DNA of 64,000 nt, taken from assembly GCA_025603075.1 (NCBI GenBank), contig MU626351.1, forward strand, positions 18,034-82,033. Direction: 5' to 3'. The notes under the pieces were generated by a model, which was not told the DNA's origin, did not search any database, and was given only the letters and a program-made list of their open reading frames with translations. Made by a program: the position numbers and the translations under genes. The DNA comes from Neoconidiobolus thromboides FSU 785. Taxonomy: Eukaryota > Entomophthoromycota > Entomophthoromycetes > Entomophthorales > Neoconidiobolaceae. This document shows positions 25,281 through 35,612 of this stretch, piece by piece; the stretch's first letter is position 1, and the number at the start of each line of letters is the position of its first letter.

Positions 25281-25855
25281 TCATTGTTTTTCCCATGGTT
25301 TTAATCGTGGTTTTAATTGCGGGTCACTTGGTTTTCCTTCATTAATTTTATTGGGAATCGATTTTATACCTTTTGAATAAGATACTTAATCTATTTATTA
25401 AGTTATTAATATTTCTTGATTACCTGGTACTGGCTTGCCCTCTTCAATTAATTTAACAATTTGTTGAAATGTCAATTTTTCAGTTTCTAAACATTAAATA
25501 TCATTCCATTAGTTTTAATAATTCACCTGGTTATTAAAGATCACCTTCTTTTATTTCTCTTTTTATTTCTCCTTTTATTTCTCCTTTTATTTCTTCATTA
25601 TTGTTGTTTTGAAGGATACTAAACATTGTTAATTTGTATAAAATAATACATAAAAGAGTGTAAATTTACTTTAAAAAATAAAATTCTTTAATCTCTTCTT
25701 CTATATCTTCTTTTGCTTCCCCAGTTTTACTCAATTTGGCTATCAATTGTTCTCTTCCTTTCTGTGTTACTGTTATTATTATTATTATTATTATTACATT
25801 ATTAGCTTACTTGAAACACTAAATCATTATCAAAATCATAATCTTTATAGCTCAT
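25281..25855 (-). CDS. Pex39-like small peroxisomal import factor
   Basis: Five short exons on the minus strand (25855-25811, 25761-25670, 25618-25545, 25486-25424, 25369-25281) join in phase to 363 nt, or 120 aa. Every intron is GT-AG. The C-terminal half reads LTFQQIVKLIEEGKPVPGIK, SIPNKINEGKPSDPQ, then LKPRLKPWEKQ. This is the FxxIxxLIxxGxxxPGIxxIP pattern followed by a KPWE box seen in yeast Yjr012c and human C6orf226, recently named Pex39, which assist Pex7-dependent import of PTS2 proteins. The acidic N-terminal half is not recognised. Residues encoded at 25545-25595 are a repeated EIKG unit. Because no exon exceeds 92 bp, ORF-based gene finding would miss it. The second intron boundary pair is the least certain. 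Confidence 0.72.
25545..25600 (-). repeat. 12-bp coding tandem repeat in the Pex39-like gene
   Basis: Four units of GAAATAAAAGGA (one with AGA) encode EIKG-EIKG-EIKR-EIKE in exon 3. Confidence 0.75.
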
Positions 25856-26031
25856 TATTAAAAAAAATGCAAGTAAAAAATAAACAAAAAGTAATCAATT
25901 TACAAAACCTAACCAATATTTTACCAAGCTTAAAACTCATGGATGACGCAGTTAAATAAAATTTAAATTCAAGATTCGAAATTCAAATTAACTATTTTTT
26001 CAAAAATTCTTTCAAAAGAAATTCGTACAAA

Positions 26032-26981
26032 ATGAAACCAGTCTTATACAGTTACTTTCGTTCTTCTTGTTCTGCACGTGTACGTATAGCATTAATATTA
26101 AAAGGTATTGAATATGATTATGTACCTATTCATTTAGTAGAAGGAAAACAGGTATTTTATTATTATACGTATTCTTATTAAATAATTAAGTGATAATTGA
26201 TACTAATGTTTTTTATTTTTAGAAATCCCAAGAATATTTAGATATTAATTTACAAGGCAAATTACCTTGTTTAAAAATTGGAGATAAAGTGATTTCTCAA
26301 TCCTTAGCTATATTGGAATACTTAGAAGAAGTTTATCCAGGTAAGTTTTCAACTGAAATTTAACTATAACAACTTTAATATTTCTATTTTTTATTATTAG
26401 AAAACCCATTATTACCTAAAGATCCATTTGAGAGATCAAAAGTAAATAGAACTAATGCTGATGTATATGTTGTTTATTTATATTATTATTTAGGTTCGTT
26501 CTTTAGCTTTATCAATTGTAGCTGATATCCAACCTATTCAAAATCTAAGTGTATTAAAGAAAATTGGGGATGGTAATAAAGAATGGGCTAACTATTTCAT
26601 TACTGAAGGGTTTAAAAGTAAGTTATTAATTACTTTAATATTTTATTATATTTAATAAGTAATAATGTTTATTATTATGATTAGTTTTAGAACAAGAATT
26701 AAAATCTGTACATGGTAAATATGGTTATGGGGATGCTATTACTTTATTAGATCTTTGTATTTATCCCCAAGTTTATAATGCCTTAAGGTAAATTGTTATA
26801 TTATTCTATCATTCCTTTCAGTTAATAATATTAATGTTTGCTTTTATTATTTAGATTTGAAGTTGATATGAATGAATTTCCAATTATTAACCAAATTTAT
26901 AAAAATTTGGAACAAGTTGAAGCATTTCAAAAAGGAGATTGGAAAGCTCAACCAGATACTCCAAAAGAACTTTTAAAATAA
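26032..26981 (+). CDS. maleylacetoacetate isomerase (zeta-class GST)
   Basis: Glutathione-dependent isomerase converting maleylacetoacetate to fumarylacetoacetate in Phe/Tyr breakdown. Six exons: 26032-26151, 26223-26340, 26401-26441, 26494-26617, 26685-26787 and 26855-26981. They total 633 nt, or 210 aa, the normal length of the family. The zeta-class active-site signature [11 protein letters not shown] is at residues 11-21. [20 protein letters not shown] with EYLEEVYP forms the glutathione-binding N-domain, and [16 protein letters not shown] and [18 protein letters not shown] lie in the helical C-domain. It is divergent from the Pex39-like gene, 176 bp apart start to start, so the two may share a promoter region. 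Confidence 0.93.
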
Positions 26982-27528
26982 ATCAATTTTATTGAAGTTT
27001 ATTGCGTAATTAATATTGTTTTGTATTATCATATTGTATTATTAATATCTTATTATTACTATTAATATTATTAATATTATTATTATTATTGTATATTTAA
27101 ATATAAGCTCAACTATATCTTTTCTCAAAAAGGAATAGGAGATGCAAAAAGATCAATCAGGATAGTTTTATTACATGTTTCTTATTATAAAAGGATTATT
27201 TAATTTTTATTTAAATGTGAGTTTAAATAGATACATATTTAAAAAAGGGATAGAATTATAAATACAAAAAGATTAATCAAGATATTTTTATTATTTATTT
27301 TCTATTAATTGAGTATAAAATCACATTTTAATTTGACTATGAAGAACAATTATAAAAATAGCAATTTTCAACTAAAAAAAATTAAGAACATTCAAATAAT
27401 CAATGAAACATAAAGAAAAAAATTTGATTTATTTAATACAAATAAATCTAATCTATTAATTAAAATCGAAAATAATGTTATTACTTTAAAATAGTTTTTT
27501 CATAACTTCATTTATTTATTGTTATATT
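26982..27528. other. intergenic, 0.55 kb
   Basis: AT-rich with ATT microsatellite runs near 27040-27095. Two partial copies of an AAAAAGGAATAGGAGATGCA-like unit (27127 and 27241) sit about 110 bp apart, each followed by an AAAAAGAT(C/T)AATCA stretch. Confidence 0.5.
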
Positions 27529-28304
27529 ATGGCTTCAATAAATCAATGTAAATCTAATGCAATTTGCTAACAATAACAGTTAAAGCTAATATTTGATTTT
27601 ATAGCATATGTAAGGGTTATACGACGAAGGATACAGGATTGTCCAGCGGTCGAATTATGTCAAGTAAAATGTGTGGATAGAGGATGTATGGTGCAACCGC
27701 CCACTGAAACTAGTTGTGCTCAAATTATTTGTGTACCTAAAAAAGAAAAGATAGCATCAACAAATAATAATGGAGCTAATAGTTCATCGAAAGATAATAT
27801 GAGTTTAGTAATTGGAGTTTCTTGTGGTGGAGCTACAGGTGTTATTATTTTAGTAGTAATAATCTCCTTTATTTGGTGGTATATTAAAAATAAAAAAAAG
27901 ATTGATAAAAAAGGTGGGGTTTATAATTTTGTTAAAGTAAGTAAAACAAAGGAGAAATATAAAGAGGTAAGCATAAATAATATAATCTATGTGTTAATAA
28001 CTAACTGTAGTTATAATTTTTATTTTAGATGTCAGCAAACAATTCACTTAATTCATTAAATAAAAGTCATCATACATTTTATCAAGATCCAGTAGCTATA
28101 TTAAAAGGATATGATCCACTACAGGTGAAGATTAAAAGAATGGAAAGTACAAAGAAACAAAAAAAGTTAGACGATTTTAATATTGACAATTTAACTTCAT
28201 TTAATACTACAGCTCCTCCTTATCATACTCAATATAATTTAAGGGATTCAGATCGATTTATTAATACAATTAATGAGTTACAAGTGGTGGATATTAATAA
28301 ATAA
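27529..28304 (+). CDS. Opy2-like membrane anchor
   Basis: Predicted 218 aa from three exons (27529-27547, 27605-27966, 28029-28304; 657 nt). After a short N-terminus comes a Cys-rich segment with eight cysteines: DCPAVELCQVKCVDRGCM, then CAQIICVP after one more Cys. This is the spacing style of the Opy2 N-terminal domain. Next are a Ser/Asn linker, a single transmembrane helix (GVIILVVIISFIWWYIKN) and a charged cytoplasmic tail ending in ELQVVDINK. In yeast, Opy2 anchors the adaptor Ste50 at the plasma membrane for HOG and filamentation MAPK signalling. The family call is from the Cys pattern plus topology. The tiny first exon is the weakest part, and an alternative upstream start is possible. 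Confidence 0.6.
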
Positions 28305-28702
28305 AATCTAATGTTTTAATTATAAAATCATTGTTAGTTCAATATGATTTACAATAGATTACAATTTAATTAATTAATGATAGAATAATTAGTTTTTGTA
28401 GTTAATTTATTTTGATGTTCTTTTTGAGATTGATATTTTGACTTTATTTTTGGTAAGTTCAATTGTTAGTTTAAAAATAGGGAATATGTTTTATTTCAAT
28501 GTTTTTACTAAATTTTAAATTTTATACATTAAAAAATGGACAAAATAATGCAACTAAAAACGTTTAGAATCCTATAAATAATCTAAATTTCAATTAGTCA
28601 ATAAGATTCCAATTTTATATTATGCTAAACTTATAAATGTCAATTCAAAAAAACTTTTCTTGATCGATTTCTTTTTAATTTTATTTAAAAAACAATTTCA
28701 AA
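28305..28702. other. intergenic with a decayed MITE
   Basis: AT-rich UBR7 upstream region. Only the degraded MITE at 28479-28575 is recognisable. Confidence 0.5.
28479..28575 (+). repeat. strongly decayed MITE copy
   Basis: TAGGGAATATGTTTTATTT, TTTTTACTAAATTTTAAA, AAAAAATGGACAAAATAATG and a degraded AATCCTATA end keep the family order with many substitutions. Confidence 0.45.
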
Positions 28703-30518
28703 ATGGAAAACAAGGATCAAATTATAAACTCGAACGAAGAAGCGATTGTCACACCCTTAGAATATTTAGAACAACAACTCAAACAAGAAATTGAAGCCAA
28801 AGAAGTATTACCTGGTAAATTTCAAGAATGCACATACCATCAAGGCCATTTAAATCAACCTGTATATGTTTGCTTAACTTGTGAGAGAGAAGATAGTAGG
28901 GAGATTAAAGAAAAAGCAGGTATATGTTATTCTTGTTCTATTGCTTGTCATTCGAAACATGAATTATTGGAATTATTTAATAAAAGAAATTTTCGGTGTG
29001 AATGTGGGACAAAGAAGTTTCAAAATAAATGTAACTTAGAAAAGTTTATTCCTCCAGAAGAGGGAGAAGTGATCCACGGTGATGTTGATAAAAAGGGGTG
29101 GAGGAGGAAGGTAGAAGGGAATGTATATACCGAAAATTTTGATGGGATTTATTGTTGGTAAGTGGAAATGTGTTAAGATATTGATATTTTAAATTAAACT
29201 ACTATTTTGTTTTAGGTGTAAAAGAAATTATAGCCCAGAAACTGAAACAGATGATATGTTCGAATGTATTGATTGTCAAAACTGGTTTCATCAACGATGT
29301 ATTGGGATTGTAAGATTTAAGTTTTAAACTGTATATTAGATTATAAATTAAATTATATTTTTTTAAATATAAAATATAGAATGAAATTGACGATGATGAT
29401 GAATTTATTTGTTGTGATTGTACAATTAAACATCCAATCTTATTTTCTTACTTAAAGACTAGAAAATTATGTGCATTTAAAAAAAATGAAAATATTGTGA
29501 TTAATAAGAAGATTGATAAAGTGGAAAATACAACGGATAATAATAACGAATATAAAGACGAAGATAGTAAAAGCGAAATAAAAGACAATGAAGTTATAAA
29601 TGATAATGATAAAAAGGAAAATAATGATAGTGAAGTAACAAAAGATGATGAAACAACAGATGATATGATCAGTAAACAAATTAATCTTAAAAAAGAGGCT
29701 GAAATAAAGACAGTATTAAGTGATACAGCAGAGAATAAAAAAGATGAGAATGATAATAAGGATATTGTTGAAGATAAAGATAATAAAGAAGATAATAAAG
29801 ATTCAACTGAACAAAAAGATACTAAAGAAAATAAAAGAGTAAGAGAAGAAAAAATGGAAGATCAAGAAGATTTAAATAGTAGTAAAGAAGCAAAAGATGA
29901 AAATGTAAATCAAAATAGTAAAGTAAGAAAAATTGATGAAAATAAAAGTATTATCTTTTGTAGAAAACCAGGTAATATAAAACCAGTTTATCTTATATTC
30001 AATAAAATTATAATTGTAATTTAATTATTAGATATATTACCTCAAATTCGGCCTATTCATTTACTTGCTAAAGATGGATGGCGTCGAATATTTTGTAAAT
30101 GCGAAGAAGTAACTTTTAATATACTAATAGTGCTATTATTAAATATTGATTTTATATAGTGCCTATTAATTTATAAAGATCAAGATATGGAACATTTGAT
30201 TGATGAAGAAGAAGAATACCTTATTGAAGAAGAGGAAAGAGATGAAGAAAATGAAATCGGTAATAATAATAGTTAACAATTAATAATGTTATATTATTAT
30301 TAAATCAAAATTAATATTAACTTATTTAATTAGTCGAAACTTTATATGATGCAGGCATGAAAGCATTGTCAAGTTTACCAAGATCTCAAGCAGTACAAAT
30401 TACAGATCATGTTGATATTATTCGAGCTAAAATTAAAGAGTTTATTGCACCATTTGCTCAATCAGGTAAAATTGTTACTAAAGAAGATGTCATGAATTTT
30501 TTTAATCAAAATAAATAA
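28703..30518 (+). CDS. UBR7-type UBR-box / PHD protein
   Basis: Six exons (28703-29157, 29216-29309, 29380-29971, 30032-30108, 30160-30259, 30334-30518) give 1503 nt, or 500 aa. A UBR box lies at about 43-110 (CTYHQGHLNQPVYVCLTCER, CYSCSIACHSKHEL, FRCECGTKKF), with Cys/His ligands as in N-degron readers. A PHD-type finger follows at about 151-195 (YCWCKRNYSPETE, FECIDCQNWFHQRCIG, FICCDC). A long Asp/Glu/Lys/Asn-rich insert (about 215-375) separates these from the conserved C-terminal part (GWRRIFCKCEE; LYDAGMKALSSLPRSQAVQI; FAQSGKIVTKEDVMNFF). The human counterpart is a histone H2B-directed E3. Domain order matches the family, and the insert is longer than usual. Confidence 0.93.
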
Positions 30519-30566
30519 ATTTTAATCAAAATCATTTATTTATTTAAACTTTATCATTACTAACAA

Positions 30567-30664
30567 TTAGGGATGTTTTGATTTCATTATTTTTCCATTT
30601 TTTAGGCGCTATTTGAGTGGAAAGATTGTTAGCAAAATTCTTAAATAAAAAAATATATCCCCAA
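30567..30664 (-). repeat. MITE copy
   Basis: TTAGGGATGTTTTGATTTCA, core CCATTTTTTAGGCGCTATTT, right end ATATATCCCCAAT. Located between UBR7 and the NodB-like gene. Confidence 0.85.
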
Positions 30665-30933
30665 TTATTAGTTTATTACAATTGATGTTTGGATTTAATT
30701 GATATTTATATATCTGAATTTAATAAACTTTATTACATTGATATTAATAGAATTCAACTTATTAAACTTTATTAATATTGAATTTATTTTATATTGTTTT
30801 TAATATTAATATTAAATTATATTGATTTCATTTCTATTAAGTGATAAAAATGATCAAATTAAACAAGAAGTATAAAAGTAGTATATTTAAAATTAAAACG
30901 TTATTATAAAATAAAACCCCCATTAATTAAAAT

Positions 30934-31794
30934 ATGCTTTTATTATATATTATTTGTATAAACCTCCACTTTATCCTATCTATCGTTTACCAATCTTGTT
31001 CTAAGAATGGTGATTTAGCATTAACTTTTGATGGAGGTCCCTCCCCTTATACTGGACGTTTATTAAACCTCTTAAAAGATAAAGAAGTCAAAGTAACCTT
31101 CCACTTAAGTGGAGAATACCTCAACACTCCCTTTGTCAAAGCTTATGTACAGCAAGCATATCAGGATGGTCATCTCATAGGTTTACAGTGTAAAGAAGAT
31201 TTATTTAAAGTTGATAGTAATAACTCTACCTTTTTTGATCGTTTGACTGATTTGCAAAATAATATCAGTAAACTGATTAACTATAAACCTTATTTTTTAA
31301 GAGTACCTTATTCTTCTAATGATTTCCCTAAAGAAATAGTGGATAAATTAGAATCAATGGGTTTTATATTAAGTATTAGTAACTTAGATACTCAAGATTA
31401 TTTATATGCTAACGTAACTAGTCCTGATAACGATAATATATTCTTAAACTTTAAAAATCAATTAGATCAAATTATTCCACCTAGTAAAGGAAGTTTTATT
31501 TCCACTCAACATGATATTGTTCAAGCATCCATCAATCAAACTCCAAAAATTATTGATTATTTAAAGGATAGAGGTTATACTCCAGTAACAATAAGTGAGT
31601 GTGTACAAGAGAATAAAAGTGATAAGGAAGTAGGTAAAGATAAAAGTAAAAAAAAGGATACGAAGGACAAAGGGGATGAACAAACAAACAAAGAGGATAA
31701 TAATAAAGTGGAGAATTCAAAAGTCAAATCAGATGCCATAGGTTTAAAATCTCACTTTTTATTATTTACAATGATGGCAATAGTTTTTATTTAA
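30934..31794 (+). CDS. NodB/chitin-deacetylase-like GPI protein, likely inactive
   Basis: Single-exon gene of 286 aa. There is a signal peptide (1 to about 20), a NodB fold (about 25-220), then a Lys/Asp/Glu-rich stalk and a hydrophobic tail (LLFTMMAIVFI) typical of a GPI-anchor signal. NodB enzymes remove acetyl groups from chitin or chito-oligomers with a metal held by one Asp and two His. Here motif 1, normally TFDDGP, reads TFDGGP (residues 31-36), so the metal Asp is Gly. Motif 2, normally SHTxxHP, reads GLQCKEDL (83-90), so both His are gone. Motif 3 is RVPYSSND instead of RPPYG. The last motif His (STQHDI) remains. The reading frame is intact, so it is probably an expressed wall protein without classical deacetylase activity. 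Confidence 0.88.
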   Translation: MLLLYIICINLHFILSIVYQSCSKNGDLALTFDGGPSPYTGRLLNLLKDKEVKVTFHLSGEYLNTPFVKAYVQQAYQDGHLIGLQCKEDLFKVDSNNSTFFDRLTDLQNNISKLINYKPYFLRVPYSSNDFPKEIVDKLESMGFILSISNLDTQDYLYANVTSPDNDNIFLNFKNQLDQIIPPSKGSFISTQHDIVQASINQTPKIIDYLKDRGYTPVTISECVQENKSDKEVGKDKSKKKDTKDKGDEQTNKEDNNKVENSKVKSDAIGLKSHFLLFTMMAIVFI

Positions 31795-31877
31795 TAAAAT
31801 TTAGCTTCTAGTTTGTATTTATTAATGTTTTATTAGACTTTACTTTATAAATGTATTTGATTCCTTTTAAATTAGAT

Positions 31878-31982
31878 ATAGGGATGTATTTTTGTATTTA
31901 AAAGTTTTACTAACAGTCTTTCCACTCAAATAGCGCCTAAAAAATGGAAAAAGTAATGAAATCAAAAAAAACATCACCATAT
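31878..31982 (+). repeat. MITE copy, first of a head-to-tail pair
   Basis: ATAGGGATGTATTTTTGTA to AAAAAAAACATCACCATAT. Its last bases form the start of the next copy. Confidence 0.9.
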
Positions 31983-32084
31983 GGGGATGTGTTTTTGTAT
32001 TTAAGAATTTTACTAACAATTTTTTTATTCGAATAGCGCTTAAAAGATGGAAAAAATAATGAAGCCAAAAAAAACATCCCCATA
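31981..32084 (+). repeat. MITE copy, second of a head-to-tail pair
   Basis: ATGGGGATGTGTTTTTGTA to AAAAAAAACATCCCCATAT, with core TTCGAATAGCGCTTAAAAG. Same orientation as its neighbour with no spacer. Confidence 0.92.
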
Positions 32085-33619
32085 TGTTCATTTTAAAAAC
32101 TTATTAAAATCGTTGCTATTTTTTGTACTTGATATTTGTACTATCTAATCTTATAAACATTTTCAAATAAAATGTATAGGATTTCAACGGCTAGTAATAT
32201 AAAGTTTTACTTGGAAGTGCTGTAAATGCTAAGTGTTTAATAAAACAGGATACAGTTATTTTAAAAATACAAAATAAAGATAGCATCTGTTATATAAAAA
32301 TAATATAGAATATACCAGACATTTTTGTAGTATTAATAATAGTAAAGTTTTATTCATTGACTTTCCAAACTAAACTGAGTATATTGAAATCAATAAACAT
32401 ATGACAAATTTGATATAGATTTCTAAATTGTTTACAAAATAACCAAAAGTATACATGATGATGGTAAATTTTCTTTGTTGAATTATATGAAGAAGTTGTT
32501 TTGTAGCTCAATTGAATTTAACATACTTCAAAATACTAACAAATTTAAAATTGATTTTATTTACCTTTAATATACCTCTCACTTCAAAGCTAAGTTCTAC
32601 TAGACACTTTTCTTTTTGTATGAATTTTGCTAACAAGTTAATCGAATTAAAAGTGCTAAACATATACATTTATCTTATTAAATTTTAGTTAATGAAATTC
32701 TTGATTTTCTAGTTCAGTATGATTGATAAACTTAACATTATAAGGTAATCTATAAAGTAATTGTACCTTTTTGATTTATATAAAAAATAGGCCATAGGTT
32801 ACAATGGTAGCTTTTTTAAAATTTTATTCTTTTTTGTCTATAATTTTTCAATTCTCGACTATAAATAAATTCTATTCCAAACTATCAATAATAAGACATT
32901 AGCTGCTTTTTATCGGTTTAAATGGCTGTTCAAAAGATTAAAAAGCAACATAACGAGGAATATTGTTTGATTACTTATAATCACAATACTTTTGGATTGG
33001 AATTTATTTTTTTAATAATTGGATCCTATTTTATAAAAATCGGTTCTATGATTGCAGTTAATCACTCTCACCGCTTACATCACAAAAAAGATAAAGTTAA
33101 TGAGCTACTTCATAATAAACTAGGAAAATAATGATCGAATTTCACCAGAATGATTTTTAAATCCATCCGTTTAATACGATTACTTGCCTTTTATAATGTA
33201 TCTTAGATTTTGTATTGATAGATAATTTGTTTGGTTAGCTAGACTTCAATTTCTAATTTCCATTTTATGTTACTTTGATACGAATATCATCACAAAAATG
33301 CACTTATTACTTTTTACTTTTTACTTTTTATAGGTACTTAAGCTTGATAAGTCTGAGTTGTTACCTGCGATTAAGTCTAGAAACGCGCTAAGAGTTTAGA
33401 TAATCACTATCAATTGTGATTGTCCTATTATTTTGTTGTACTTTACTACTTCATTGTGCTCAGTTATTAAATATATTTCAACAAAAACCATCAGAAAAAT
33501 GTTTGTATTTAATAACTCGAAATTACTGTATTGCTAGCTCGAAGGCTTGTACATCTTTTTAAAAAATTTCAATTAAAAATAAATCGGAATTATAAGTAAT
33601 ATATATCAAAATTCTTTAT
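32085..33619. other. intergenic, 1.5 kb
   Basis: No supportable gene. A 69-codon ATG frame at 32922-33131 has no family features. A short TTACTTTT tandem run is at about 33308-33331, and a faint MITE scrap lies near 32605-32660. Confidence 0.45.
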
Positions 33620-34186
33620 TTAGAGATTAGAAAAAGCAGATAAACCAAGTGCTATAATAAAAGTAGTGGATAACATATAAACTGGTGAAGAAGTTAAAGA
33701 ATTCGAAGAATTACCATGATCAGATTTAGAAGTCGAGTTAGTGGAATTTTTCTTTGCTGAGTTACTAGCCGACTTGGAATCGCCACTGGTAGAATTCGAA
33801 GAAGAATCTGAAGCGGAAGAAGTAACACTTGAACTACATGAAGATAGACAAGCTTTCATTTTATCATTATCTTTATTATCTGGATCCGTTTGACATTTAC
33901 TTACACAAGCAATATTCTTTCTAGCATCATCTTGAGTTTGTGTTTGAATACCATCACATTTATTTTGGCACACTACATTACCAAATCCACAATTGATTAA
34001 ACATTTATCACGTTCGGATAATGGTACACTACTTTGTTGTGGGGTTGAAGCTGATGCGGATGTTGAGCCTGAGGGGCTCATTGCTCCAGACATAGATGCA
34101 TTTGAGTTTGAAGAATCACCATTATTTTGTGCTAAACAAACAGATAATAAAATAGCACTCAAAGACAAAGAATTTATTTTAACCAT
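33620..34186 (-). CDS. Cys-rich, Ser-rich GPI-anchored surface protein
   Basis: Single exon, 188 aa. Signal peptide at 1 to about 19 (ending CLAQ), then a Ser/Thr/Ala/Pro-rich linker. A compact Cys region spans about 60-118 with paired cysteines (CLINCGFGNVVCQNKC; CVSKC; CLSSC), followed by a long Ser/Thr/Asn-rich stalk with NST and NSS glycosylation sites. The hydrophobic tail (VYMLSTTFIIALGLSAFSNL) fits a GPI signal. It looks like a fungal cell-wall or surface protein of the short Cys-pair type. I cannot name the family and see no enzyme motif. It sits alone in a gene-poor stretch. Confidence 0.8.
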   Translation of the reverse strand: MVKINSLSLSAILLSVCLAQNNGDSSNSNASMSGAMSPSGSTSASASTPQQSSVPLSERDKCLINCGFGNVVCQNKCDGIQTQTQDDARKNIACVSKCQTDPDNKDNDKMKACLSSCSSSVTSSASDSSSNSTSGDSKSASNSAKKNSTNSTSKSDHGNSSNSLTSSPVYMLSTTFIIALGLSAFSNL

Positions 34187-35612
34187 TATTTAATTTTTTT
34201 AGGATAGTATAGTAATCAATTTATAATATTATAATTATTATGATAAAAAATAAAGTAGTATGAGTTTATTTATATATACTTTTTGCTTTTTTATTATAAT
34301 AATTAAATTTACATGTTTATCATTACCAAACAAAAATTATCCTATTTTCATCTACTTTTAACCGCCAATACTGAATTGGAATTCCAGTTCTCTGCTTTAA
34401 AATAAACGGTATTGGAACTATTATTAAATTAAAAACGTTTGAGATTGTTAACTATGAAAATTTGTTATTTTAATGTTAATATAATTTTGATAGTTATTAA
34501 TAGTTATTATTCATCTCAATAAAGTAAATTATTGTAATTGTTTATAGTTATGACTTAGCTTTTTAGTTAGCAAATGTCAACTAATTAATTATCATCAAAT
34601 GTATCAATTAATACTTTAGATTTGTCATTCGCTTTTTTGTGATAAAAATTATATTATTAAAATTCTAGAGGTGATAGATATTAACATATGGGAGTGTTTT
34701 TTTGACTTCATTGTTTTTTCCATTTTTCAAGCAGTATTTAAGCGGAAAATTTGTTAGTAAAATTCTTAAACACAAAAATACATCCTCATATATATATATT
34801 TCAAAATTCTAAAACAATTTTTGGGTAAATCTAATCTTTTTTTAAATAAAAGCTATCTTTATAAATGAGCATTATGGTTGACCAACCTCCAACAATTTCA
34901 TAAATAGCAAATTTAGCTCAATTTAAAAACAATAATTAACCTTTAAAGTAGTAAACTGTTATAGAAATGACAAACATTAGCAATGGCATTGTCCTATTTT
35001 ATTATTGGGATATTGTTGTATGTCAATAAGCTAAGGATTTACAATGTACCAGCTATTTTCTTTGATTTATTAAATTTTCAAAGATTAACATTTAGTGCAT
35101 ATTTGTCGAATGGATAAATACGATAAACTGAGAAATCTAATCAAATTACTGGTAGATTTTCTTTTCTTACATAACATTTGTAGCCTAACTAAAGCTCCAT
35201 TTTTCATTACCATTCACCTGTATAAGATATACCCTATTGTTTTAATAAGGTAGTACGTGTTAAAATACTGGTAACGTTAGATGCATAAATAACTTTAGTC
35301 AAGAAATTGTTTTGTTCTCAAGTGGTTCAAATAGTACATAATTATACTATCATCATTTACACATTGATTGTGATAAACATAAAATACATTCTGAATGAAT
35401 ATTGTGATAGTATTAGTACTTCCTATAGTAGTACTGTTTTTCATGATATCAGCTTATCCCAATCTGGGTAAGCCTCTACAACTATTTGGCCAATCATAGC
35501 TTAATTTGAACTACAACGTTCTATAGGAAATAATGTTTATAGGAATATAAAAATAAACAAAAGGGTAAAGCTAAGTTTTCTCCCTTTCTTTGTTTATTAA
35601 AGTTGTACTAAG
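34187..35612. other. intergenic, 1.4 kb with one MITE
   Basis: Nothing recognised except the MITE copy at 34686-34792. Confidence 0.5.
34686..34792 (-). repeat. MITE copy
   Basis: ATGGGAGTGTTTTTTTGACT, core CATTTTTCAAGCAGTATTTA, right end ACATCCTCATA. Confidence 0.86.

Noticed and set aside
25747-25959. Plus-strand 70-codon frame across an ATT microsatellite
   Set aside because: Overlaps exon 1 and intron 1 of the Pex39-like gene on the other strand. The Tyr run is the microsatellite.
29467-29679. Minus-strand Ile/Phe-rich frame inside UBR7
   Set aside because: Antisense of the Asp/Glu/Lys-rich insert. Hydrophobic composition is an automatic consequence.
32922-33131. 69-codon ATG frame (MAVQKIKKQHNEEY...)
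   Set aside because: Possible small gene, but there is no homology I can name, no signal or domain, and it stands alone between repeats.
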